This document shows, piece after piece, positions 25,598 to 35,397 of a stretch of 64,000 nt of DNA. Each line of letters starts with the position of its first letter. Position 1 is the first letter of the stretch. The stretch is taken from positions 124,001 to 188,000 of the forward strand of contig NZ_KQ236688.1 of the NCBI RefSeq assembly GCF_001183545.1, given 5' to 3'. The notes under the pieces were generated by a model, which saw nothing but the letters and a program-made list of their open reading frames with translations, was not told the origin of the DNA and did no database searches. The translations under genes and the position numbers were made by a program. The stretch is from Cellvibrio sp. pealriver. GTDB taxonomy: Bacteria > Pseudomonadota > Gammaproteobacteria > Pseudomonadales > Cellvibrionaceae.

Positions 25598-27997
25598 CTA
25601 GCGATTTTCCAGCCGGTTGTAATCCAGCAGGGCTGCTTCTTCCGGTTCGCTGGAGGAATAAAGCTGGTGGACCTTATCGCTAAACGCCCAGAATTCGCTG
25701 CTGCTGCGGCGAATGCCGTAAATATCGCGCAGCACTTTGTAGTCATCCTCTGAATCCAGTGTTTGGATACGGCTGACAAAATCCTCCAATTGTTGTTCCT
25801 CTACGCGCATAAAACTGTTGGGGTAGTTGCCGATAATGCCCTGCGCAATGGTGAGATTATCCTCGGCGGCAATGCGCCGTTTATCTTCCCCAAAAAGTGA
25901 CGATAGATTGGAATAAGCGTTGTTGTGCACCAGCGTGAACAAACCGGTATTGGGAATATAAATGAGTGTGGTTTGCGGTAAAAAGCTGATGGGCTTTCCG
26001 GTGGTGTTTTGCAATTTTTCATAGAGCGCCAACTTATGTGCGGGCAATTTTTTTGCCTGGATATTAAAGGGCGAATGTGCGGCCTCCCCCAGATGCAATT
26101 TCAATTTTTGATAAAGCTCTTGTTGCGGATCATTGCTGACATAGCGGATTTTGTTGGGCGCATCGATTTGCTTGATGTAAAGGTCAACGTAGGTTTTAAG
26201 ATTGGATTCGGCATCGCGGTACCAATAGGACATGACTTTTTCCTGCTCGTTTTCCGGGAGCAGGCCGACAAAGTTCATCTCGCCTTCAATGCGCAAAAAG
26301 TCCATATAAAGACGGCTCAATAGCTGGTGCGATACATTGCCATACACATCAAAACCAGCGACCAATAAATAATGAATGCGCTCAAGCAAAGGGTAGTCAA
26401 TTATCCATGCTGTTTTAGGGGCTTGGCCGATAAGGCCTTTGTGCACGCTGGCGCTGTCGCTGTGACGAAAAATAGTGAGTGCGGCATTCGGATTTCTCTT
26501 TTTAATATCTGTTTTAACATGCGGGCTCTTCTCACCGTTCCAAATGTTATTCATTTCAAGTCCGCCTTCGTTAGCAATCAACTTGCTGACAAACGCAGCT
26601 TTTGCGTTCAGATATTCTTTTTGCAGCTCGGAATATTTCAGCCAATTTGTCATCGGTAACAAGGTATTGCCCGCTTCTGCAGGTAATTGCAGGTGCTTGC
26701 TGTTTTCCGACAAAAACTGCGCAATTCCATTGGTATTTTGTGTTTCGGGCGATACAAAGAAAACCCAGAAGTGATCCTGAATCACATTGAGTGCAACCTG
26801 CCCACGACAGACCGGACCTTTAATAAAATTCATAATCGTGAACTGCGCTTCATCCAACATAAAACGGTAGCGCGCATTGACCGGTAGTTGGGCGAAGCTC
26901 ACAAAAGGATTCGCTGCAATTGCAGGATCATAAGAGGGAAGGTGAGTCACCTCGTAAGAAAACTCGCCTTCTGTCGCAAAAAATAATTGCTGCCATTCCT
27001 TCATGCGCTCGGCATTTAATGCATATGGCATGTGGTTTTTAGCAACGATGCTCGATGGATCTTGCCATAAGCGGTAATACACTCGCGCAACCATGGGGTT
27101 GTCGTAAGGGCGCAGGGTGCTGATGCGTTCGATGGGTTGACCTGGCGGCGTGCTGGAGCGCACCAAGCGGAAATAGGTTCTGGGCGCTTCCTTAAAATGA
27201 AGTTGCGCCAAAAACAGATGTTCGTAAATATAGCGATTGACTAATTGTTGTTTCAGGCTGTCGCCGTTGAAGAACACTTCCCACTGGTTCACTTGTTGTT
27301 GCACGCTTGCGGGAAGTTTGGGTGGCGTTCCCATCGCAGCACCTTGCGCGAGCCACTCCATAATTAATGTGTGTTCTTTTGGGCTGAGCGCAGGAAGGCC
27401 ATAAGGCATTCCCCACAGCGGGTTTTTATCAGCAAATGCGGCAAAATTTTCGATGCTCGGGCAATACTGTTTGTAGTTGAGATCGAAATCAAAATCGGCG
27501 GGTAAAATCTCTGCTGTTGGTAGAGGATGGTTTTTTTTCAGTTCAAGTGATTGTGCCAGCACGCCGGCATTGATATTGGCTTTGCGCGAATTGCTGCGCT
27601 CATTCAATACGGGATGGAATCCCTTGCTGCGCCAATCAGAGGTTGTGTGTGCATCTTCAAACAAACGGGTGAGTGATGCCCCCAGCAAGCGCGTTCCATC
27701 GTACACCTTGACCGGATTGGCCCCACGCAGCAGTCCCTCGTAAGATTCCATTTTGAGCTGGCAAGGCGCGTCGTAACAGCCGTGGCAAACAACACAGCGC
27801 TGCTCCAGCGTCTTCCGCGTGTCTTTGTAATAGGTCAATGTTGCTTTGGTTGGTGCGGAGGATATTTCCCGCGGTTGTGCTTTGCCGTAGAGCTGGTCCC
27901 ATTGCGAGCCGGTGATACTGGCGCACCCCAGGGTAAGCAAAATTATCATCCATAATCCGGTACGTGCAGTTTGTTGCACTGATGTGTTGATCGACAT
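25598..27997 (-). CDS. cti: Fatty acid cis/trans isomerase (Cti)
   Basis: 799 aa periplasmic enzyme that converts cis- to trans-unsaturated fatty acids in membrane phospholipids, stiffening the membrane under solvent or heat stress. The N-terminus is an export signal with a lipobox-like LTLGC. A single cytochrome-c-type haem site, CVVCH, lies near residue 73, as in known Cti proteins. The length and the long C-terminal isomerase region fit the family. AGGA precedes the ATG at good spacing. It diverges from the DUF3014 gene. Cti is usually expressed constitutively and controlled by substrate access; no operator is seen. Confidence 0.93.
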   Translation of the reverse strand: MSINTSVQQTARTGLWMIILLTLGCASITGSQWDQLYGKAQPREISSAPTKATLTYYKDTRKTLEQRCVVCHGCYDAPCQLKMESYEGLLRGANPVKVYDGTRLLGASLTRLFEDAHTTSDWRSKGFHPVLNERSNSRKANINAGVLAQSLELKKNHPLPTAEILPADFDFDLNYKQYCPSIENFAAFADKNPLWGMPYGLPALSPKEHTLIMEWLAQGAAMGTPPKLPASVQQQVNQWEVFFNGDSLKQQLVNRYIYEHLFLAQLHFKEAPRTYFRLVRSSTPPGQPIERISTLRPYDNPMVARVYYRLWQDPSSIVAKNHMPYALNAERMKEWQQLFFATEGEFSYEVTHLPSYDPAIAANPFVSFAQLPVNARYRFMLDEAQFTIMNFIKGPVCRGQVALNVIQDHFWVFFVSPETQNTNGIAQFLSENSKHLQLPAEAGNTLLPMTNWLKYSELQKEYLNAKAAFVSKLIANEGGLEMNNIWNGEKSPHVKTDIKKRNPNAALTIFRHSDSASVHKGLIGQAPKTAWIIDYPLLERIHYLLVAGFDVYGNVSHQLLSRLYMDFLRIEGEMNFVGLLPENEQEKVMSYWYRDAESNLKTYVDLYIKQIDAPNKIRYVSNDPQQELYQKLKLHLGEAAHSPFNIQAKKLPAHKLALYEKLQNTTGKPISFLPQTTLIYIPNTGLFTLVHNNAYSNLSSLFGEDKRRIAAEDNLTIAQGIIGNYPNSFMRVEEQQLEDFVSRIQTLDSEDDYKVLRDIYGIRRSSSEFWAFSDKVHQLYSSSEPEEAALLDYNRLENR

Positions 27998-28218
27998 TCC
28001 TCTGCTATCCCCTTTCCTCTGGAATCTTATGACTCTATGTATCTCATAGTGGTATTTGTGGATTGCAGTCTAATCCGCGCCAACAAAAAAAGGGAACCTG
28101 ATACTGGCGACGCTGTCACCCTAATACAGATTAGGCCATAATCCTGCTGGCGACTGCTTCCGCTTAGGGAGCGAGCGTTGCCCATCCAGTTTCCAATCAC
28201 TATTACAAAGGTATTGCT

Positions 28219-29061
28219 ATGAGTGATGACTACCAACCGCGACAAAGCTCGTCCACCTCCATGATCGTAATTGTGGTACTGGTCTTGATTGCTGTTGCGG
28301 CTGCTTTCTTTTTCTTGCGCGATGATGCCCCCGCGACATCGCAATCTGTGGTAACCCCGGTTGCAGTTGCTCCCCAAGCTGTCAGTAGCAGTAGTTCCTC
28401 CGCTGCCCCCATCGTTGAGTACACCCCCCCTGTGCCCGTGGTTGAGGTAGAGCCTTTACCTGCATTGAACGAAAGTGACGCAGGTATCTTGGCTGCCCTA
28501 CAACAATTGCGTGGTGAAGGATTAATACAGTTGTTGGTGCCGCAGGAGGTAATCCGCAAATTTGTATTGGCGGTAAACAATATTTCCGAGGGTAAGGTCA
28601 TACACGAGTATCGCCCGGTGGTATCACCGCCACCGCCGTTTATCGCTGAAACCTTCTCGGTCATGGTAGAAGGCACTGCAGTTGATCAGGAGCGTATAGC
28701 CCCGACTAACTACCAGCGCTACGAGGCTTACGTTACTACACTTGCATTAATCGACAGCGATGCTGCAGTTGCAGTTTATCGCCGGTTCTATCCACTGCTT
28801 GAAGAAGCCTTTCGGGAGTTGGGATTGAAAAAACCAAACTTCCACAGCGTTATGATTGCAGCGATCGATAACCTATTGGCCGCACCGGATCATCAAGGTG
28901 ACTTGTTACTGGTTCGCCCCAAAGTGTTCTACCAATACGCCGATCCCGCCCTTGAAGCCCTGCCTCAAACACACAAATTAATGCTGCGCATGGGGCCTGA
29001 AAATGCGCGCAGCGTTAAGGCAAGTCTGCGCCAATTGCGGGCACGTCTTATTAACCAGTGA
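28219..29061 (+). CDS. DUF3014 domain protein, single-pass membrane
   Basis: 280 aa. A short cytoplasmic N-terminus is followed by one membrane helix (MIVIVVLVLIAVAAAFFFL, residues 15-33) and a Ser/Pro-rich linker (about 40-85). The C-terminal DUF3014 domain includes LLVPQEVIRKFVLAVNNISEGKV and YQRYEAYVTTLALIDSDAAVAVYRRFYPLLEEAFRELG. The function of this family is not known; it appears anchored in the inner membrane with its domain in the periplasm. A strong terminator follows, so it is a single-gene unit. Confidence 0.88.
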   Translation: MSDDYQPRQSSSTSMIVIVVLVLIAVAAAFFFLRDDAPATSQSVVTPVAVAPQAVSSSSSSAAPIVEYTPPVPVVEVEPLPALNESDAGILAALQQLRGEGLIQLLVPQEVIRKFVLAVNNISEGKVIHEYRPVVSPPPPFIAETFSVMVEGTAVDQERIAPTNYQRYEAYVTTLALIDSDAAVAVYRRFYPLLEEAFRELGLKKPNFHSVMIAAIDNLLAAPDHQGDLLLVRPKVFYQYADPALEALPQTHKLMLRMGPENARSVKASLRQLRARLINQ

Positions 29062-29101
29062 TACATGTTTGCGCATAATTTCCTGCAACCAAAATGACCT
29101 G

Positions 29102-29127
29102 AAAAGCCGCTGAAAAGCGGCTTTTTT
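29102..29127 (+). terminator. Intrinsic terminator of the DUF3014 gene
   Basis: AAAAGCCGCT (29102-29111), GAAA loop, AGCGGCTTTT (29116-29125) and a run of Ts. It lies 41 bp after the stop codon. Confidence 0.9.
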
Positions 29128-29301
29128 GTTTCCGATAAAGTGATGTGTGTATTTTGGTAATGTTCCTTGCTGCGCCATGAAAATTTTTTTTCATATCAAA
29201 ATTGTGGCGCGAATTTGCAACTTATTGATTTTGAATTACTTTCCTGTCATTTTTTCAGTGTTAAGACGGTAAATATTACTTTTCATTTCTTTGCAAAACT
29301 G

Positions 29302-29351
29302 TTGACAACGTTGTCCAGCAGGAATAGTGTTGGTCAATCGACAACGTTGTC
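29302..29351 (+). promoter_or_regulatory. Promoter with two NagR-type operators before the TonB receptor
   Basis: The 12-bp palindrome GACAACGTTGTC occurs at 29304-29315 and again at 29340-29351, 36 bp apart centre to centre. The first overlaps a -35 TTGACA (29302-29307), which is followed by a 17-bp spacer and -10 TAGTGT (29325-29330). The second would lie just past the transcription start. The palindrome recurs before nagK at 37947. It resembles the LacI-family NagR site described in Alteromonadales; no lacI-type gene is in this window. Confidence 0.75.
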
Positions 29352-29423
29352 TCTATTTGGTTCGTTGTTGAAGAGTTAGATCATTATTAATACACACAAA
29401 TGACAAGTCACGGGAGAATAACC

Positions 29424-32078
29424 ATGCGTAACAAGTTAAGTGATGCGATCAAACTGGCCAATAAGAGTGCATTAATGCTCGGCTCAGTTGCAGCAGTCAC
29501 CATGATGGGTTTTGCAACAACTGCCAATGCACAAGATGCAGGTGCTGAGCCCGAAGAAGTATTGGTAACCGGTATTCGTGGTGCGTTGCAACAAGCGATT
29601 GACGTGAAGCGTAATTCTGACGCCGTTGTAGATGCCATTTCGTCAGAAGACATTGGTAAATTCCCTGATAAAAACCTGGCTGAATCGCTTCAGCGTGTTC
29701 CAGGTGTAACCATTAACCGTGGTTTCACCGGTGAGGGTAACGAAGTATCTATTCGCGGTGTGAACCCACAATTAACCTCGGTATTGCTGAACGGCAACTA
29801 TGTTGCTTCTACTGGTTGGTTCTCACAAACCGCCAACAAGCGCAGCTTCAACATGGATCTGCTGCCATCTGAATTGGTGAAGAAAGTAGAAGTATACAAA
29901 TCTCCAACCGCTTCTTTGGATGAAGGTGGCGTGGGCGGTACTGTAATTGTAGAAACTCGCAAACCTCTTGATCTGGATGCGAACACTGCTTTCGTATCGC
30001 TCGAAGGTATGGCGAACTCAATCGCTGACGGTGAAACCGGTGGCGGTGCTACTGGTATGTACAGCTGGAAAAACGAATCAGAAAGCTTCGGCATCCTTGT
30101 TGCGGCATCGACTCTTGAAACCATCGGTCGTGCACACAAAGCAGAAAACTACTGGGAAGAAGGTTGGTCAGCATCAGGTATTGCTGCGTTTGATCAAGAC
30201 CGTGTACGCGATGTATTTGACATCACCGCACAATGGGCTCCTACCGATGAGTTGACGTTCACTGGTCATTATCTGTCTACCGAAATTGACGCGACCAACA
30301 CTAACCAAAACTTCCTGTTCATCAACTCTCACTGGCGTGATGGTGTACAAAACCAGAACATGATTGTTCCTGGTACCAAAGGTGGTCGCACCACTCCAAA
30401 CAACGGTTTGGCGACTATCGGCGAATACACTTCTGGCGCTTGGTTAGCTCAGGATATCAACAGCCGTGAAGCCAACATCAAGAGTGAAGTGGGTGATGTA
30501 GGATTCAAATACGAAATCGACGGCTTTACCTTGGAAGGTTCTGTGGGCACCACAGAAGCTAACGGCGGTAACGGCGGTAACATCAACTCCTTGTGGGGTA
30601 TTGGTGGTTACGCAATCGATTGGGCTGCACCTGGCGAGCCAGGAAAATCAGTACCATTCATGTATAACGGCAAGCCTGTAACCGTTAAGATCAACATGGA
30701 CGGTAAAACCCAAATGCAACTGGCACCACAGGGTGTAGATGCTGCCGATGGCGAGTGGCAAGCACTGGGTGATGGTCCTTCACGTGAATCCAACGTGTTG
30801 CACGACGAAGAACAATACTTCGAATTGGATGGTAAGTTTGACGTAGAGTTTGGTGCAGTTAACGCGATCAAAACCGGTATCAAAGCACGTACTCACGAAT
30901 TCTCGAACGATGGCTACCGTTACACCTACACCGGTACCGAATTTGCGGGCACTACACTGGCTGATTGGCAAGATGGCGTGATCAAGCACAGCGGCGAAGG
31001 TCTGTTCGGTGGTTCACCAACCCGTATCGCACGTATTGATGCAGACAAAGTAAGAAAAGCATTCAAAGCAAATCAATCTGCTGGCGTACAAAACCGTGGT
31101 GCATGGGCTGAGGTTGAAGAAGACATCACTGCACTTTACACCCAAGCTGATTTCGAAGGTGATGCCTACGCGGGTAACGTTGGTGTGCGTTATGTAACGA
31201 CCGATATTACCGGTACTCGTTACACCATCGCTGCATTGAACGATGTAAACAACAAAACCACTGAGCAAGAAAAAGGTGAATACAGCGACATTCTGCCAAG
31301 CTTCAACTACAAGTTGGACTTGTCTGATGACCTGGTTGCCCGTTTCTCTGCCGCTCGCGTTATGAGCCGCCCAGGTTATAGCGACATGAGTCCTTCATAC
31401 ACCAGCCAAAGTCAGGTTTCTCGTAAAGCTGCCAAAGGTAACGTAGGTCTGGATCCATATCGCGCTACGCAAATGGATTTGGGGGTTGAGTGGTACTTCG
31501 ATGAAAACGCTATCGCATCTGCTGCAGTATTCACCAAAGACATCCGTTCATTCTTGACCAGTTCTGTTGTGATCGAAAAAATCACTGATCCAAGCGGTAC
31601 ATGGGATTACGAAGTGACCACACCTAGCCAAGGTCGTGGTGGTAAGTTGCAAGGTTTGGAATTGCAATATCAACAAACCTTCGGCAACTTCGGTGCTATC
31701 GCTAACTACACTTATGTGGACGGTGAAGGTGAAAACGACAAAGGTGTGAAAGCAGCGTTGCCGGGTACTTCTCGTAACTCATACAACTTGACTGGTTACT
31801 ATGAGACTGACTTGATCTCTGCACGTTTGGCTTATACCCATCGTTCAGAGTTCCTGGCAGAAGGTTTGGGTATTGGTGGTACTGAGTTGTATGCTGACCA
31901 GTCCTTCCTTGATGCTAACGTTACCTGGTTTATCACCGATAACATCAACGTGAGTTTCGATGCGCAAAACCTGTTGGGTGAAGTGACTACCAGTACTCAC
32001 GGTTATGGTCTGGAAACATTGAGTATCTCTAACGACAACGGTACTCGTTACTACGTTAAAGCTTCTATGAAGTTTTAA
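29424..32078 (+). CDS. TonB-dependent outer-membrane receptor, probable GlcNAc/chitooligosaccharide uptake
   Basis: 884 aa. A signal peptide ends near ANAQDAGAEP, a TonB-box-like EEVLVTGIRGALQQA follows, then the plug domain (IGKFPDKNLAESLQRVPGV, VSIRGVNPQLTSVLLNG) and a long 22-strand barrel ending in an aromatic residue (VKASMKF). This is the TonB-Xanth-Caul subfamily, typical of Cellvibrio, Xanthomonas and Caulobacter sugar uptake. ATG 29424 has GGGAG 7 nt upstream; ATG 29400 is an alternative without a site. The substrate is inferred from the operator shared with the nag operon. Confidence 0.92.
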   Translation: MRNKLSDAIKLANKSALMLGSVAAVTMMGFATTANAQDAGAEPEEVLVTGIRGALQQAIDVKRNSDAVVDAISSEDIGKFPDKNLAESLQRVPGVTINRGFTGEGNEVSIRGVNPQLTSVLLNGNYVASTGWFSQTANKRSFNMDLLPSELVKKVEVYKSPTASLDEGGVGGTVIVETRKPLDLDANTAFVSLEGMANSIADGETGGGATGMYSWKNESESFGILVAASTLETIGRAHKAENYWEEGWSASGIAAFDQDRVRDVFDITAQWAPTDELTFTGHYLSTEIDATNTNQNFLFINSHWRDGVQNQNMIVPGTKGGRTTPNNGLATIGEYTSGAWLAQDINSREANIKSEVGDVGFKYEIDGFTLEGSVGTTEANGGNGGNINSLWGIGGYAIDWAAPGEPGKSVPFMYNGKPVTVKINMDGKTQMQLAPQGVDAADGEWQALGDGPSRESNVLHDEEQYFELDGKFDVEFGAVNAIKTGIKARTHEFSNDGYRYTYTGTEFAGTTLADWQDGVIKHSGEGLFGGSPTRIARIDADKVRKAFKANQSAGVQNRGAWAEVEEDITALYTQADFEGDAYAGNVGVRYVTTDITGTRYTIAALNDVNNKTTEQEKGEYSDILPSFNYKLDLSDDLVARFSAARVMSRPGYSDMSPSYTSQSQVSRKAAKGNVGLDPYRATQMDLGVEWYFDENAIASAAVFTKDIRSFLTSSVVIEKITDPSGTWDYEVTTPSQGRGGKLQGLELQYQQTFGNFGAIANYTYVDGEGENDKGVKAALPGTSRNSYNLTGYYETDLISARLAYTHRSEFLAEGLGIGGTELYADQSFLDANVTWFITDNINVSFDAQNLLGEVTTSTHGYGLETLSISNDNGTRYYVKASMKF

Positions 32079-32111
32079 TTAATGGGAAGCTGATGTTAGT
32101 TGCTTCTTAGG

Positions 32112-32142
32112 AAAAGGAAGGCGAAAGCCTTCCTTTTTTTTT
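32112..32142 (+). terminator. Intrinsic terminator after the TonB receptor
   Basis: AAAAGGAAGGC (32112-32122), GAAA loop, GCCTTCCTTTT (32127-32137) and further Ts. It separates the receptor from the downstream halogenase-like gene, which therefore needs its own promoter or read-through. Confidence 0.92.
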
Positions 32143-32217
32143 GCTATATTTTGATATTGTATAGTTACGTTAAATGAGTAACGTTCGTTATTCCCCCGGA
32201 TACTTGCAGGTGTTTTC

Positions 32218-33786
32218 ATGAGCTCTCTTGTCAATCATGTGTTGGTCGTTGGTGGTGGTACAGCGGGTTGGCTGAGCGCGGCAATCCTTGCTAAACAATT
32301 GAATTCAAATCAACCCGGCGCGGTAAAAGTGACCTTGGTTGAATCTCCTGATATTCCTATTCTTGGCGTAGGTGAAGGCACTTGGCCTACTATGCGGACA
32401 ACATTGCAAACTCTGGGCGTGAATGAAAGTGAATTTATGCGTGAGTGCGATGCTACCTTTAAACAAGGATCAGAATTTGTTAATTGGATCGAAACGCCCA
32501 CTTCAGAAAAAACAAATCGTTATTTTCATCCGCTAAGCGCGGTCTTCCATGCATCTTACAATTTTAATTTGGCTCCCTACTGGTTATTGAAAGAAGGTAA
32601 TGATGGATTGCCATATGATTTGGCCGTTGCAACCCAAAGCCGTATTTGTCAGCTTGGATTAGCCCCAAAAAAAATTACTACACCAGAATATGTTGCATTG
32701 CAGAATTATTCTTATCATTTGAACGCAAATAAATTTGCCGATTTTATGGCTAAGTTTGCGGTAAGTAAGCTGGGGGTACAGCATCTACGAGCAAACGTTG
32801 GTCAAGTCAAATTGGATGAGCACGGTAATATTCATTCAGTGTGTACTGACAACCCTGAATGCGCCGAAATAGCCGCCGATTTTTTTATTGATTGCTCCGG
32901 CTCACGGGCGCTGCTAATTGAGAAGGCGCTTGGTATTAAATGGCATAGCATTAGCGATGTTATTTTCAATGATACCGCGTTAGCGATGCAGGTTCCCTAT
33001 GAAAATGCAGATGATCCGATTGCAACCCACACAATAGCTACTGCGCAAGAAAATGGTTGGACATGGGACATCGGTTTACATAATCGGCGTGGTGTCGGTT
33101 ATGTCTACAGTAGTCGTCATACAACCGATGAGCGGGCAGAAGAGGTGCTTCGTCAACATATTGGTAAACAAAGCAATGGTATTGAAGCGCGTAAAATTCC
33201 ACTCAAGCTTGGTTATCGTGAAAAATTCTGGCATAAAAACTGTGTTGCAATTGGAATGTCTGCCGCGTTTATCGAACCTTTGGAGGCTTCAGCAATTTTT
33301 CTGATTGAAGCTGCAGCTAATATGTTAGCTGACCAATTTCCGCGTGATGCGAGCGCGCTTCCGTACGTGGAAGAAAAATACAATAAAACATTTCGTTTGC
33401 GTTGGGATAAGTCAGTGGATTTTGTCAAGTTGCACTACTGCATTTCGCGTCGGCGTGATACCCAATACTGGATTGATAATTGCGACGAAAAGTCTATTCC
33501 TGCAACGCTATTGGCTAAATTGAATCACTGGCGGTCACATATTCCCAGTAAATACGATTTTGATTATGCCTATGAGCCTTTCGTGTTGGATAGCTATTTG
33601 TTTGTGCTTTATGGTATGCAATACCCCACAAACCTTGCTCACAACCAATCTACGTTTCAAGACCGTGAAGTTGCACGAAAAAAATTTATGGAAATTAATA
33701 ATGTCACTGCAATGCTAGCAAAAGAACTACCCAATCAGCGTGAGCTGGTAGAAAAAGTATACAAATACGGTTTTCAGAGAGTGTGA
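32218..33786 (+). CDS. Flavin-dependent tryptophan-halogenase-family protein with WxWxIG motif
   Basis: 522 aa. FAD-binding GGGTAGW lies at residues 12-18. The lysine that carries the haloamine/hypohalous intermediate in this family (Lys79 of PrnA) is present as Lys82 in CDATFKQGSEFVNW. The catalytic-glutamate region FIEPLEASAIF is also present. The diagnostic WxWxIP motif, however, reads W281-T-W283-D-I-G. It is a close paralogue of the gene at 36126-37685. Relatives linked to TonB receptors in other genera have been reported to halogenate indole-type substrates, but the substrate here is unknown. AGGTG precedes the ATG. It converges with the next halogenase gene across a perfect palindrome. 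Confidence 0.88.
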   Translation: MSSLVNHVLVVGGGTAGWLSAAILAKQLNSNQPGAVKVTLVESPDIPILGVGEGTWPTMRTTLQTLGVNESEFMRECDATFKQGSEFVNWIETPTSEKTNRYFHPLSAVFHASYNFNLAPYWLLKEGNDGLPYDLAVATQSRICQLGLAPKKITTPEYVALQNYSYHLNANKFADFMAKFAVSKLGVQHLRANVGQVKLDEHGNIHSVCTDNPECAEIAADFFIDCSGSRALLIEKALGIKWHSISDVIFNDTALAMQVPYENADDPIATHTIATAQENGWTWDIGLHNRRGVGYVYSSRHTTDERAEEVLRQHIGKQSNGIEARKIPLKLGYREKFWHKNCVAIGMSAAFIEPLEASAIFLIEAAANMLADQFPRDASALPYVEEKYNKTFRLRWDKSVDFVKLHYCISRRRDTQYWIDNCDEKSIPATLLAKLNHWRSHIPSKYDFDYAYEPFVLDSYLFVLYGMQYPTNLAHNQSTFQDREVARKKFMEINNVTAMLAKELPNQRELVEKVYKYGFQRV

Positions 33787-33790
33787 TATG

Positions 33791-33828
33791 AACCTGTGCA
33801 ATTTTACAAATGTAAAATTGCACAGGTT
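33791..33828. terminator. 38-bp perfect palindrome between convergent halogenase genes
   Basis: Two 18-bp arms (33791-33808 starting AACCTGTGCA, and 33811-33828 ending TGCACAGGTT) are exact inverted copies separated by AA. They lie 4 bp after one stop codon and 8 bp before the other. Most likely a bidirectional transcription stop. Confidence 0.85.
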
Positions 33829-33836
33829 AATGTCCG

Positions 33837-35348
33837 TTACATTTTATTTGCAGCACAGTGTTGTGCAATAAAATCTTCATGAAACGGCATTAGATCGACA
33901 GATGTTTTTATCGCTTGCCGAATTTTTGACATGCGTTCATGTAAAACAGCATCATCCGTTAAGTCTGTCAGAGGGTGATAGCTGGAAGGCATAAGTCCTT
34001 GACCTTGCATAACTTCAAACCAACTGAGTTCGCTAAACATTTCATAACTTTCACGAAAAATTTTTCCGGTCGATCTGAAGAGTGATATTTTTTGTGCAAG
34101 CGAGTCGGGAATCTCCATTGTTCGGCAATAATTCCAAAAATCAGAATCATCCCGTTCAGTAACGTGATAGTGCAGAATGAGAAAATCCCGAATTTTTTCA
34201 AATTCAAAATGTGTTTGGCGGTTGTATTCAGCAATATTGGCTTGATTAAAATCCTTAGTAGGAAAAAGGCTGATTAATTTAGCCAGGCTGGATTGTATAA
34301 GGTGGATACTTGTTGACTCCAGTGGTTCCATAAATCCGCTAGACAGGCCTACTGCCACACAATTTTTATTCCAAAACTGCTTTCTTTTACCGGTAGTGAA
34401 ACGCAATTGTTTGGGGGCGGCTAATACTTCGCCATCTAAATTGGACAAAAGAATATTTTTAGCTTCTTGATCATCCATAAATTTACTACTGTAGACATGA
34501 CCATTCCCAATCCGATGCTGTAATGGGATTCGCCATTGCCAACCAGCACTGTGTGCAGTGGAACGAGTGTAGGACGTTGGTGCTTTATTACTTGCGCAAG
34601 GAACAGCCCAGGCTCTGTCACATGGCAGCCAGTGCGACCAGTCCTCGTAGCCTGTTTTTAAGGCTTCTTCAATCACAAGACCTTTGAAACCAGAACAGTC
34701 AATAAACAAATCAGCTGCTAATTGCTTCCCGTTTTTTAACGTTACTGACTCGACGAATCCATCACTATCACGCAAATTTACCTGATCAATAGTCGCTTCG
34801 ATACGCTCAACGCCAAGATTTTCTGCGTATTGACGTAAAAACTTTGCGTATAGCCCCGCATCAAAATGATACGCGTAAGGGATATTGGAAAGAGGAGAGT
34901 TTGGATTGTTAATCGGGCGCATAAATTTGCGATTCAGCGCAGCACTGGTGTTTAGGCAATATTCACCTATGTCAGCATCCGGGTTTGTATGATTTAACTT
35001 CAGCCAGTAGTGATAAAAAGGTATCGCATCAACATCGATACCAACGTCACCAAACGCATGAATGTAGGAGTGTCCTTGCTTTCTCCAGTTTACAAATTGA
35101 ATGCCTAGTTTGAATGTCGCTTGAGTTTTTTTGACGAAATCGTTGTCATCCAACCCAAGCATTATATTAAAGCGTTGTATTTGAGGAATCGTTGCCTCGC
35201 CTACACCTACAGTACCTATGTCTTCCGATTCAACCAATCTAATTTTAACTTTTTCCCTGCCAAGAATTTTTGCTAGGGCTGCCGCGCTCATCCAGCCTGC
35301 GGTTCCCCCTCCCACGATGAGGATTGATTCAATATTAGTATGTTGCAT
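33837..35348 (-). CDS. Flavin-dependent tryptophan-halogenase-family protein, canonical WxWxIP
   Basis: 503 aa. FAD motif GGGTAGW (13-19), family lysine at Lys80 in QATFKLGIQFVNW, intact WxWxIP (W270-Q-W-R-I-P275) and FMEPLESTSIHLI carrying the catalytic-glutamate region. This is the one paralogue of the three with a full canonical motif set, so it is the best candidate for real halogenation, dependent on FADH2 from a reductase encoded elsewhere. It is the last gene of a minus-strand group halogenase-SapC-halogenase, 49 bp after sapC. Confidence 0.88.
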   Translation of the reverse strand: MQHTNIESILIVGGGTAGWMSAAALAKILGREKVKIRLVESEDIGTVGVGEATIPQIQRFNIMLGLDDNDFVKKTQATFKLGIQFVNWRKQGHSYIHAFGDVGIDVDAIPFYHYWLKLNHTNPDADIGEYCLNTSAALNRKFMRPINNPNSPLSNIPYAYHFDAGLYAKFLRQYAENLGVERIEATIDQVNLRDSDGFVESVTLKNGKQLAADLFIDCSGFKGLVIEEALKTGYEDWSHWLPCDRAWAVPCASNKAPTSYTRSTAHSAGWQWRIPLQHRIGNGHVYSSKFMDDQEAKNILLSNLDGEVLAAPKQLRFTTGKRKQFWNKNCVAVGLSSGFMEPLESTSIHLIQSSLAKLISLFPTKDFNQANIAEYNRQTHFEFEKIRDFLILHYHVTERDDSDFWNYCRTMEIPDSLAQKISLFRSTGKIFRESYEMFSELSWFEVMQGQGLMPSSYHPLTDLTDDAVLHERMSKIRQAIKTSVDLMPFHEDFIAQHCAANKM

Positions 35349-35397
35349 TAAGTGCCTGGCTTCTTATAGTTTGAGCATGTCGGCTCATGGGTGAGAA

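Noticed and set aside
29235..29300. Second Pho box (CTGTCAT at about 29244)
   Set aside because: Only one half-site is present, with no second repeat at 11 bp, and the downstream gene belongs to sugar uptake.
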